From Zingiber officinale (taxonomy: Eukaryota; Streptophyta; Magnoliopsida; Zingiberales; Zingiberaceae): 64,000 bases of DNA. The stretch is taken from positions 29,013,593 to 29,077,592 of the forward strand of contig NC_055986.1 in assembly GCF_018446385.1 (NCBI RefSeq), written 5' to 3'. A program made the translations under genes and the position numbers. Under the pieces are notes generated by a model. The model was not told the origin of the DNA. It searched no databases and saw only the letters and a program-made list of their open reading frames with translations. This document shows, one piece after another, positions 24,431 to 34,296 of this stretch; position 1 is the first letter of the stretch, and each line of letters starts with the position of its first letter.

Positions 24431-24708
24431 TCAAACACGAAGGGGAAGAGAAATCGTCAATGGAGTGCTTTTCTTAATTAGGGAATTTTCAAATCACCCT
24501 CGACTTTTTCAAGATTTTCTAAAACACACTGAATTCAGTTGATGAGATCATCAAAATACTCCGGATCAAACTATCTATTTTACCTTTTAAAATCATCCCA
24601 AAATATAAATATTTCAACAATAAAATAATTTTTTTAAAGGATTTTTACTGTTAATTAATTTTAAAGAACGTTCAAATATTCAATAGATATTACTATAGAG
24701 CAATAATA

Positions 24709-24846
24709 TACACAAGGAAAAAAATTCAATAAAAATTTAAGGATAGACATATAAAGTCATGGCCCACCATTTTACTTTTTGTGGGCCCCATCATTTTATA
24801 TGTCTATCCTTAAATTTTCATTGAATTTTTTTTTTTGTGCATATCA
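24709..24846. mobile_element. MITE-like hairpin with long terminal inverted arms
   Basis: The left arm (24725-24756, with AATTTAAGGATAGACATATAA) is the reverse complement of the right arm (24796-24828, with TTATATGTCTATCCTTAAATT). Both are extended by A-run/T-run and ACACAAGG/TTGTGCAT outer sequence, with a loop of about 40 bp. No coding content. Family not identified. Confidence 0.6.
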
Positions 24847-24984
24847 TTTTTCATTACTATATTAGAGGCCACTGTTCATAATCAACTTTCTTTATTAGTA
24901 CTTTAGTCTTTATTTGAGATTTATTTCTCCCACCACCTTAACACTTTTTCTCCTTGGTCCCACCTTAAAATTTACTCTTATATT

Positions 24985-25200
24985 CTTTTATCAGTTTTAT
25001 TTTTTTATCCGATAGCATTAAAAAAAAAAGTAAAAAACAAAAGATTATTTTTTATCAGTTTTATTTTTTAAATATTTTTTATTATATATTTGTATATATA
25101 TATATATATGTGTGAAATTAATAAAAATAATATAAAATTTAAAATTAAATCAAAATAAAAACAAAATTGATTAAATCTAAAATAAAAAAAAATTATATAT
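24985..25200. repeat. AT-rich direct repeat, copy 1 (copy 2 at 31665-31925)
   Basis: Both copies share TTTTATCAGTTTTATTTTTTTAT, AAAGATTATTTTTTATCAG, ATATTTTTTATTATATATTTGTA and AATTAATAAAAATAATATAAAATTTAAAATT blocks in the same order and strand. Copy 2 carries a long (AT)n run. They flank the whole nested-element region of 25.3-31.1 kb. Confidence 0.65.
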
Positions 25201-25309
25201 ATAAAAATTTGATGAAAAAACTCATAAATAAAATTATTTAAAAAGTTAAATTAAAAAAAAGTATAAAGGACATTTGAAAGGTGAGGTACTATCAAATAGG
25301 GAGAGAAGC

Positions 25310-25690
25310 AATTAGTATCGGATCCTCTGTTCTTAATTTTTTCTATCCTCGTGTTCCACTCGTTACCACCAACCCGCCACCAGCGGCCTCCAGCCCACGC
25401 CCCAATCATAACTATATCCTAGGGGGAAGGTGAACCCAAGGGGTTGTCACCCGCACGATCGGCGCTAGAATCTGGCCGAATCTAAACAGGGACTCAGATC
25501 GATGGCGGAGGAAAATCTGCTCGGATTCGGTCGAATTTCGACGCCGATCATACTGGTAGTGACCCCCTGCGTTCACCTTCCCCCAATGGCGTAGCTAGGA
25601 TTTTCACTCAGGAGGGGCAAAGTGATGAAGTCGGCGAACGATGACGGTAATGCTGGTAGCAAACAACGGTGTCGGCTAAGCGAAAGAAAT
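25310..25690. mobile_element. left arm of an older inverted-repeat element interrupted by the copia insertion
   Basis: 25347-25431 (GTGTTCCACTCG ... CCAATCATAACTATATCCTAGGG) is roughly the reverse complement of 30944-31027 (CCCTAGGATATAG ... CGAGTGGAACACA). Both sides also carry a GGCGTAGCTA motif just inside the arms (25588 and, reversed, near 30932). This suggests a TIR-type element that the copia element later entered. No transposase is seen. Confidence 0.5.
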
Positions 25691-26025
25691 TCAGTAAATA
25701 AATTTCACCTCAATTAAAAGGAGTTTTTTTATGGAGCATCGGTGAAGCGACAACGTTAGCCAAATGAAGACAACGACCATGCAACAAATAACAGTGACGA
25801 TGGTAGCAATCGGTGTCCGGCGATAGCGACTTGGGCTATAATGGCAGCGACATGTCGCAAAAAAATTTGTGGGTAAAATTACAGTTAAAAAAAATATGAA
25901 AGAAATTATAGGAAGAAAAAAAATGAAAAGAGGAAAATAAAAGTTCAGGATTAGAAGAGGAAGAAGAAAAACACAAAGAAAAAAAAATTGACTTGGGAAA
26001 AGAGGAAAATAGATTAAGTTGAAAG
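25691..26025. other. residual host-element or intergenic sequence left of the copia LTR
   Basis: It has short repeats with GACGATGGTAGCAA / GCGACA motifs and becomes A-rich before the LTR. No gene supported. Confidence 0.4.
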
Positions 26026-26233
26026 TATTGATGATAGAATTCACATATATTATTAATGATAGCATATGGTATATATAAATACCATTACAAGTGAAAATAG
26101 GAAAATATATAAATTAAGAAAACAATAAGTATTTTCTAATAACTAGGAAACAAATAACTATTTTTTAATAATAATTATTCCCTAATAACTAGGAAATAAA
26201 TAACTATTTACTTATAGTAATTATTTTCTAATA
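26026..26233 (-). repeat. 3' LTR of the Ale-type element
   Basis: Matches 30566-30793 through ATAGAATTCACA, TATTATTAATGATAGCATATG, ACCATTACAAGTGAAAATAGG and the repeated AACTAGGAAAYAAATAACTATT. It is about 20 bp shorter because one internal repeat unit is missing. Confidence 0.88.
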
Positions 26234-26244
26234 TGTCCTCTCAA

Positions 26245-29200
26245 GATGGTGTCCCAGAAATGACATTAATCTTGCTGCAAATAACAAACAATCGAGGTCG
26301 AGAAAGCGACTTTGTAAGTGCATTAGCCAATTGATCTTCAGCAGAAATATCAGTAACTCGTAGTTCGGAGGCTTGCACCAGATCATGAATAAAGTGATAG
26401 TCAATAGCCAAAATGTTTCATCCGAGAGTGAAAAACAGGATTAGCTGAAAGATACGTGACACCTAAATTATCAATAAAAAACACAACAGACGTGGTAACC
26501 GGAAGAAGCAGAACTGTCAAAAATAACTTAATCCATTGGATCTCAGTTGCTATAGAGGCAATGTCACGATATTCGGCCTCAATCGAAGAGCATGCAACCG
26601 TGCACTGTTTGGTAGATTTTCAGGAAACCAAATTAGCACCTAGAAAAATAATAAATGCACCCGTATAACACCGATCATCTGGATCTCCTACCCAGTCTGC
26701 ATCGGAGAAACCATGAAGAGTAAAAGGTGTATCCGCACGAAGACGAATGTGCCAAGATCCCTAGTATCATTGAGATACCGAAGTAGACGCTTCACAGCAC
26801 CCCAATGCGTCTCTAAAGGAGCATGCATAAATTATGAAAGCTTGTTGACCGCAAAGGAAATATCAGGACGAGTCATACGAAGATGTTGTAATCCTCCAAC
26901 CACTTGTCGGAACTTAGTCGTATCAAAAGATAAAGACTTATCATGCAAAGTAAGACGAGAGCTAACAACAATAGGAGTGAAGACCAGCTTGGAATCAAGC
27001 ATGTTGTGTTTGGAGAGAAGATTAGTGACATACTTTTGCTAAGACAAGAGAAGATCATTTGAAGTTGGACGAACTTCAATACCGCAGAAGAGGGAAAGAG
27101 CCCAAAGATCCTTAATCGCAAATTTTGCATGAAGTTTACATACTATGATGTCAACAGAAGAAGCATCACTCCCTGTAATGATTAGATCATCAACATATAC
27201 AAGGAAATAGATAACAGTATCATCCCGAAAATAAACAAATAAGGAGGTGTTAGCTCGGGATGCGATAAAGCTAAGAGAGACCAAGAAAGCGCAAAGCTCC
27301 AAATACTAGGCGCAGAGCCTGCTTCAGGCCATAAAGCCCCTTATGCAAACGACACACATGTTCCGGAAACTCAGCACTGCGCATACTCGAAGATTGCTCC
27401 ATATAAACCTCCTCTGCAAGATGGTCATTAAGAAACACATTGTTTACATCAAGTTGGCGAAGATACCACCTCCGATTCACAGCTAAACTAAGAACAATGC
27501 GCATTGTTACTGAATTAATAACAAAGCTGAATGTATCATGAAAGTCAACACCAGGGCACTGATGAAAATCCTTGGCAATAAGGCGAGCCTTATACCGATC
27601 AATTGAGCCATCAGAATTACGCTTAATGCGAAACACCACTTATTACCCACAAGATTTTGATCTGATGAAGGTGGGACAAGAGTCCAAGTCTGATTACGGA
27701 GAAGAGCATCATAGTCTTCATGCATGGCGTGTACCCAATTTGGATCTTTGAGTGTCTGTGTGAGAGAGGAGGGTTCACAAGGTTGTGGAAGACTAGTATG
27801 AAGAAGATACTTTGGATTGGGTTTGTAGATGACATTTTTGGAGTAAGTTTACATGGGATGTTGATTTAGAGAAGCGAGAGAGGGAGAAAGAGTCAATGGG
27901 CTAGAGGGTCGGTTGCCACCAGGCAACGTGGACGACCCAACAACAAGAGGTGATGATGGGGGAGATGATGGCGGCGATGATGATAGCAGTGAAGAAGTGC
28001 GGACGGCTACAGTTAGTGGCAGGTTGCCGCATTGGTGCTGGAGAGTCCCACGAGAGAACTGGTGCAGTAGAGAGCTCAGAGTCAGTGTCTATTATTGTGG
28101 AATCCAAGGAGGAGGTGATGGCAAATGGAAAAACATGCTCCACAAACTTAACATGACGAGATACAAAGACTCTTTTGAGAGATACATCATAGCACAGGAA
28201 GACACTCTGGGTGAGAGAATAGTCAAAGAAGACACAAGATGTTGACTTGGGATCAAGCTTGTGGTGAGAGTAGGGGTGCAACCACGGAAAGCTTAGACAC
28301 CCGAAAACTCAAAGCTTAGAAAGATTAGGAATGGCGGTGAACAATTTTTCAAAAGAGGAAATATGGGAGAGACCGACCTTAGACATGTGGTTAATCAAAT
28401 AGACTGCTGCAGCAAAGGCATAAGGCCAGAAAGTGAGTGTAATATATGCTTTGTGCAAGAAAGTGAGACCAATTTTGACTATATGGTGATGATGACGTTC
28501 GAAGTATCCATTGTGTTCAGGAGTGTGTGGAGGAGTGGTAAGATAACTAATACCATGAGTAGTAAGAAAAGAGCAAAGGGCTAAGAATTCACCTCCATTA
28601 TCAGTGAATACTGTTTTAATAGTCATCAAAAACCGATTTTCAACAAGAGTTTTAAATGCAATAAAGGTAGAGTATGCATCTGATTTATTGCGTAAAGGAT
28701 AAAGCCATATATATACTTTGTAAAATGATCAACAAAGATAACATAATATTTGAGTCTATCAAATGATGATATAGGAGATGTCCAAACATCAGAAAAGATA
28801 ATATCCAAAGGAGCACAAGACGAAATACTAGATTTATGAAAGGACAATTTATGACTATTATTAATATTGCGCGAAGTGCATGAACAATTAGACAAAATAT
28901 TCACAGGAAACGAAAGACCCAAGGATAAAAAAAACGTTACAAAACATCTAATGACGGATGACCTAAATGACTACGCGATAAGGAAATAGATGACGAGATA
29001 GACAGAAAAGGCGGAAGGCAATGATAGCATAAACATAAATTTTGGCCAGTAATAAACATCATCTCTATGGATCCCAACGACCAGTGTCGCTCCCGTACAA
29101 TGATCCAATACCTGAAAATAGGAATCAAAGAAAAAGAAATGTAACATGATTAGTAGCACAAAGTACTACGATAGAAATCAAATTTTTTGACATAGATGAC

Positions 29201-30474
29201 ACAAATAAAACATTGGAGAAAACTAAAGGGAAATATGGAGTAGAAAAAAGAGAAAGAACCAGTGTGTGTAATAGGTAGTCTAGAATCATCACCAATGACG
29301 ACGCTATCATTCCCAGAGTAAGGCTCATGCAACGATAGAGTAGCAAGATCAGTGGTGACATGATGAGAGGAGCCAGAGTCAACAACCCATTCTCGATAAT
29401 CAAACGAAGGTGTATAATGAACGACAGTGTGTGTAAACGACGCACTATAAGTGGGATGCAGAGCACGTAGAGGAGCCGGCAGAAGCAGAACAAGCATCGA
29501 GGCAGTCATATGACCGCACTAGCGAGCAGAGTGACCTTTGACACCACAAATCTGACAATTCCCAAGATAACAATTGGAATTGGACACAGCTGGATGTGCA
29601 GGAGGATGCGTAGATAGCCCAGGAGTAGACATGCGTGGCTGATGGGATATAGGCGGAACCTGCTGGCAACCACCACGATAGTTTGAATACCGATTATGAG
29701 AATTCCCTGTTGGAGCCACAAGAGCAGTCATTGACATCGAAGATGGAGATGGTGTTGAGACTTTTAACTGGGCTTCGTAGCTGAGGAGCTGCTCGAATAG
29801 CTCATCAAAGATAATAGGGACGTCATGAACTTGCAGAGCATGTGAGATATTGTAGTAATATTGGCTAAGACCATTCAGGACACGAATAGAGAGCTCATCA
29901 AAGTTAACTTTGACATTCATAAACGCAAGAGCGTCAATATTTCTTTTGATGTCCTACATATAATCAGTGATAGACATGTTACCCTGTTGAGGGTTGACAA
30001 GATTTTGACGATGAGTCATAATCCTGCCACGTGAGGGAGCGACGTAGGTTATCTCTAACATCTACCATGCGTCTCTAGATGAAGTTGATGAAGAAATAAA
30101 TTGCACAAGAGTAGGAGACATCGAACCTATAATAGCGTTGAGGAAAATTTTTTCCTGGCAGAGCCAGAGAATATGATCAGGATTCGTCTGAGGGAGTGTG
30201 GCATCTGTAAGCGTTATCTGCGCAGGGGGGGACGTGAACCATCAACATAATCCAGTAAGTCATATCCAAATAGAAGAGACGTGAACTGCAAGCACCAGGT
30301 AGAATAATTGGAGGTGGTGAGTTTCAACGATGCCTGAGCATCGACGTTGAGAACCACAAGAGAGGCAGGAGAATCAGGAGTATTTGTGAGAGATAGCCGG
30401 CGGGTGATGTCGTCGGCGGCAGCCATTATAGAAGGCGGTTGGAGCCGACTGTTGATGTCGTCGGTGGCAGCCAT
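26245..30474 (-). pseudogene. Ale-type copia gag-pol, multiply broken
   Basis: On the minus strand the gag starts near 30474 (twofold MAA-DDI repeat, then SLKLTTSNYSTWCLQF). The zinc knuckle CQICGVKGHSAR is cut by a TAG at the next codon (about 29519). Protease follows with WVVDSGSSHHVTTDLA (29400), then pre-integrase VVGIHRDDVYYW and HLGHPS (29070-28950). The integrase core has DVWTSP, FTDNGGEF and PEHNGYFERHH (28780-28480). RT shows KARLIAKDFHQCPGVDF and RQLDVNNVFLNDH (27590-27420) and YVDD (27186-27198). An RNase H relic lies near 26600. Many frameshifts and stops. Confidence 0.88.
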
Positions 30475-30565
30475 TGTAGAAGGCAGCTGATAGGTATTGT
30501 GGAGAAAAGAAAGAAAGAAAATGACGAAAAAAAAGATTGTTGTTAAGCTTAGAGCTTTGATACCA

Positions 30566-30793
30566 TATTAACGATAGAATTCACACATATTATTAATGAT
30601 AGCATATGATATATATGTATAAATACCATTACAAGTGAAAATAGGAAAATACATAAATTAGGAAAATAATAAATATTTCCTAATAATAATTATTTTCTAA
30701 TAACTAGGAAATAAATAACTATTTTCTAATAATAATTATTTTTAATAACTAGGAAATAAATAACTATTTACTTATAATAATTATTTCCTAATA
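30566..30793 (-). repeat. 5' LTR of the Ale-type element, with TA...TA termini
   Basis: On the minus strand it begins TATTAGGAAATAA and ends GTTAATA right before the primer-binding site, so the termini are TATTA...TAATA rather than TG...CA. It contains two to three copies of AATAACTAGGAAATAAATAAC (read on the plus strand). Confidence 0.85.
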
Positions 30794-30889
30794 GAAAAGG
30801 TTTTAATTGAAATTTTTTGCTAAAAAGACAAGAAAGTTTCAAAATTTATGACTATACTTTTTTTTCCCACCGTATTAATATTTATCTTG

Positions 30890-31060
30890 AATTTCAAGGG
30901 GTGCGACCGCACCCTCTAGCCTTATATAGCTACGCCCCTGCCTTCCCCTAGGATATAGTTTTTGATTGGGACGACGGTCAGAGACTGCTGGAGATGGGCT
31001 GGAGCGACGAGTGGAACACAAAAATAGGTGATATTGGGGACAAAGGATTCAATCTCTTGT
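30890..31060. mobile_element. right arm of the inverted-repeat element that hosts the copia insertion
   Basis: Reverse complement of the left arm at 25310-25431. Just inside, near 30925-30940, it carries TAGCTACGCCCCTGCC, the counterpart of GGCGTAGCTA on the left. Confidence 0.5.
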
Positions 31061-31803
31061 AATTTTTTGTTTTTCTTTAATAGTAGATTTTAGGAATTAT
31101 TTTTTAAAATTTTAAAAGTCTAAAAATAAAAATATTATAAAAGATAAAAAAATGATGAAAAATTTAAAAAAATTGATTAAAACAAATAAACTAAAGAAAA
31201 AAGTAAATAAAATTAAAACTTGTTATTTAAAAAAAAGATAAAAACATCATTTAAAAGGGGAGAGAGAGAGAGGAGGAGGTGGGAAAAGCAATTTAAGACA
31301 TGCTTTTCCCATCTCTTTTACACTTTTTCCTCTAGATCTCACTTCCCATTTTTTTCTCCTCAATTTCATCTTAAAATATACTTATTCATATCAATTTTTT
31401 TATCCAAAATATATAATTTAGGATAAAAAAGTTACTTTATTAAATTTGGATATCCACTTTTCAATACATCATATATCAACTTTCCTATTTCTTTTCTTTC
31501 CTCTATAATATTTAGGGAATAGAATCCATTCCCTAAATTTAGAAAAGTACTGTTCATAAATACATAATTTAGGGAATCGATAGGGTAGCTGATGTAAAGA
31601 TTTTTTAACTACCCTATCTAAAATTTAAGGTAAAATGTTTAAATAGAGTATTTGATGTGATACTCTTATATCCTTTTATCAGTTTTATTTTTTTATATCA
31701 GCTAGCATTAAAAAAATATAAAAAAATAAAAGATTATTTTTTTATCAGTTTTATTTTTTAAAATATTTTTTATTATATATTTGTATTTTTTTAAAAATAG
31801 TAG

Positions 31804-31853
<50 letters not shown>

Positions 31854-32518
31854 TAATAAAAATAATATAAAATTTAAAATTTAAAATTAAATAAAAAAAC
31901 AAAATTAATTAAATCTAAAAAAAAATTAGGACCGATGCTAACGAGCAGTATCATTTTTTTTTTCTGCAATAAAACATCCTTCGGCCCTCAAATTAATTTT
32001 GATCCGGGTTTGATCAAAGCTTACTTTTATACTAACTTTTGTTACAATTATTCAAATTATAAAAACTTTAAGTTATTAAAATAGTTTAATCAAAATGATT
32101 TATAATAATTTTAAGTAAATAGTATTAGTTTTTATTAAAGTTGTAGAAAATATTTTTTAAAAGAGTAAAATATTAAAAGTGTGCTTTTATTAAAATTTCT
32201 TTTTGTCAATATATAATTCCATATCATTTTTATTATTCAATTCTTTTATCTCAATGAATCTTATAACAATTTTAGGATGAAAAACCTGGAATATTAATAA
32301 AAATATGGAATCGTCATATGAATTACCCCTAGATCCAGTCCCACAAATATGAAAGGAGATAAAAAAATTTGAAATATTAATAGTTGGATGCACGGTCGCT
32401 TGCATTTTTAGATTTATTTGATAGTCGATTTGTCCAATCCTAAGTACTTAAATTATCAAAATAATAATAATTTTGCATTGAAGTTACTATATGTAGGGAT
32501 TAATGGATTATGATAGTT
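31061..32518. other. AT-rich intergenic sequence with direct repeat copy 2
   Basis: Contains the second copy (31665-31925) of the AT-rich repeat seen at 24985-25200 and an (AT)n run at about 31807-31850. Around 31500-31610 there are several TTTAGGGAAT motifs in both orientations that may be remnants of a small MITE. No gene seen. Confidence 0.5.
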
Positions 32519-32996
32519 AAGGGTGTCAATTCGGATGGATCGGGTTGGGTTAGGTCGGGTTAAGTTTTTCTTTTTTTAAACCCAACCCGAACCCGACCCG
32601 AACCCAAGTTCAACCCAAAACACCTCAACCCGAACCCGACCAACCCGATCAACCCGAACCCAACCCATATAACCCGAAAATCTTATTCAAAACGATTTTT
32701 TTGAACTATTTTCCCTATAATTCTTCACTTTTATCTCAATACTTCATCATTATCATATAAACATGATATTAATATACATAAAAATATCTAAATTTTTAAA
32801 ATAAAACTTGATTTAACCCCAAAAAAACTCACAAAATCCTATATTTAAGTCAACCCGGGTCAACCCGAACCCAATCCGAAACTTTTTTACTCTCCAACCC
32901 TCCAACCCGAACCCGAAAACGCCCAACCCGAACCTGATTTTTTTCAAGTCGACTCGAATTAGGTCGTTGGGTCGGGTCCATTTTTTACACCCCTAA
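32519..32996. mobile_element. non-autonomous hAT-like element, 478 bp
   Basis: Ends are AAGGGTGTCAATTCGG and, reversed, TTAGGGGTGTAAAAAATGG. They are bordered by the 8-mer TGATAGTT at 32511-32518 and 32997-33004 (ATGATAGTTA if the longer shared stretch is counted). Subterminal regions are filled with AACCCGACCC / AACCCGAACCC repeats in both orientations. There is no transposase. An 8-bp target duplication with subterminal motif repeats is typical of hAT derivatives. Confidence 0.75.
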
Positions 32997-33392
32997 TGAT
33001 AGTTAGCTGCTATAAGATATATATATAAAGGTAAATATTTATTTACCTCAAGTCAATATTAATTAATAATATATCATAACAACAATTAAATATTAAATAT
33101 TGCAATATATGATCCGTTCAACTCAAATGAACATCGATGAATATAATATTATAGTAATTATGAATCATAATATATAATAGATACAATATATGTACCATGA
33201 AATCTTATTAAATTCAAGTTAATACTAATTAGTAATTATGATTTATAATTGATAGAATATAGAGGACTGATTTGTTGCACATCTTATGTTACACAACTCA
33301 TGAGGATCATTAGTTTAAATATTATACTCTAAATTCTAAATTCTAAACATTAAACCTTAAACTCTAACAAAAAATTACTCAAAAATGTACCG

Positions 33393-33560
33393 CATATCAA
33401 AATATATACACAAGTGTCAATAAATAACATGTAATAGTAGTTACTATTCTTTGTAGACGCTTATAATATATGACAGCTGATTTAGTTTTTATCGAAATCA
33501 GCTATGCATATATTATAAGCATATCTAGGAAGAATAGCATATCAAAATATAAACACAAGT
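33393..33560. repeat. hairpin of about 94 nt flanked by near-identical 23-bp direct repeats
   Basis: CATATCAAAATATATACACA + AGT at 33393-33415 recurs with one mismatch at 33538-33560. Between them 33444-33537 folds on itself. CTATTCTT pairs with AAGAATAG, GCTTATAATATATG pairs with CATATATTATAAGC, and AGCTGATTT pairs with AAATCAGCT, with small bulges and a loop of about 11 nt. It could be a MITE or a small-RNA precursor. Confidence 0.6.
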
Positions 33561-33639
33561 TTAAACTTGGCATGTAAAGTACTTCGCATAGTAAAGTTAA
33601 AATAACAATCAAAATCAAACTTATCCATTAAGACGATTA

Positions 33640-33800
33640 AACAGATAATTTATTGATAATCTCAAATTGTCAAAGATAATTTGAATTGATAATCTCAAAT
33701 TGTCAAAGAAAGGATGAATTGCCAAGTAATAAGCAGATAATTTGAATTGATAATCTCAAACGGTCAAAGAAGAATGAAGAATTGATAATCTCAAAATCAA
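33640..33800. repeat. short interspersed tandem motif GATAATYTSAA
   Basis: The words TTGATAATCTCAAA and GTCAAAGA alternate four times across about 160 bp with irregular spacing. Confidence 0.6.
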
Positions 33801-34296
33801 ACTGTCTCAAAAGGATGAACTGCCTAGGATGAATACTGAGCAAAAGTGAAAGACTAAGGAAATACTTGAGATCAAGTGATCTCAACGGCTAGCTTGCAAG
33901 AGCTTGGAAATATTATTTAATAATTAAAAAAAAAAAAAGAATACCCTTATAATTTTTGCCCAATATACTTTAATTATGCATTTCTTAAGCTTTAGGGAAT
34001 TTCTCCAAATAGGAACCATAATTTGGTGTTTTTATGTAACGAGTCATATCCTGCATATACATAATTAAGCTAATTCATAATAGAATGAACCAAACAAGTG
34101 AAAATATGAGAAATATTGCCAGAAAAAAGACAGTTAAAACTCTGCCTCAACAGAAAATATTGGTTTGAGTAACTTTATGTAAATCCATCCACTGAGTTGA
34201 CTAAGAGAAGAATAATAACCGTCACAGGAACACTATGCGGTGCAAGAATTAACTGCCCATTATCATTGGGGAAGAATCATAGGAAATCCTTAATCT

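Larger units (their letters stand above)
26026..30793 (-). mobile_element. Ale-type Ty1/copia retrotransposon, 4.77 kb, decayed
   Basis: Short LTRs lie at 30566-30793 (5') and 26026-26233 (3'). On the minus strand TGGTATCAAAGC (30554-30565) directly follows the 5' LTR as primer-binding site, and a TTGAGAGGACA purine tract (26234-26244) precedes the 3' LTR. Flanking pentamers are GAAAG (26021-26025) and GAAAA (30794-30798), one mismatch. The compact size, short LTRs and the gag/RT motifs fit the Ale (Retrofit) lineage. It sits inside an older inverted-repeat element. Confidence 0.88.
32997..34296. other. AT-rich spacer downstream of the HIG1-domain gene
   Basis: Contains an imperfect hairpin (33444-33537) bracketed by 23-bp direct repeats, short repeats of GATAATTTGAATTGATAATC / TCAAAGAA (33640-33800), and at its right end the probable 3' UTR of the HIG1-domain gene. 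No coding gene. Confidence 0.55.

Noticed and set aside
27913-28245. 110-codon plus-strand frame with Asp/Gly-rich start
   Set aside because: Antisense shadow of the Ale-type copia polyprotein, whose linker and integrase end are on the minus strand.
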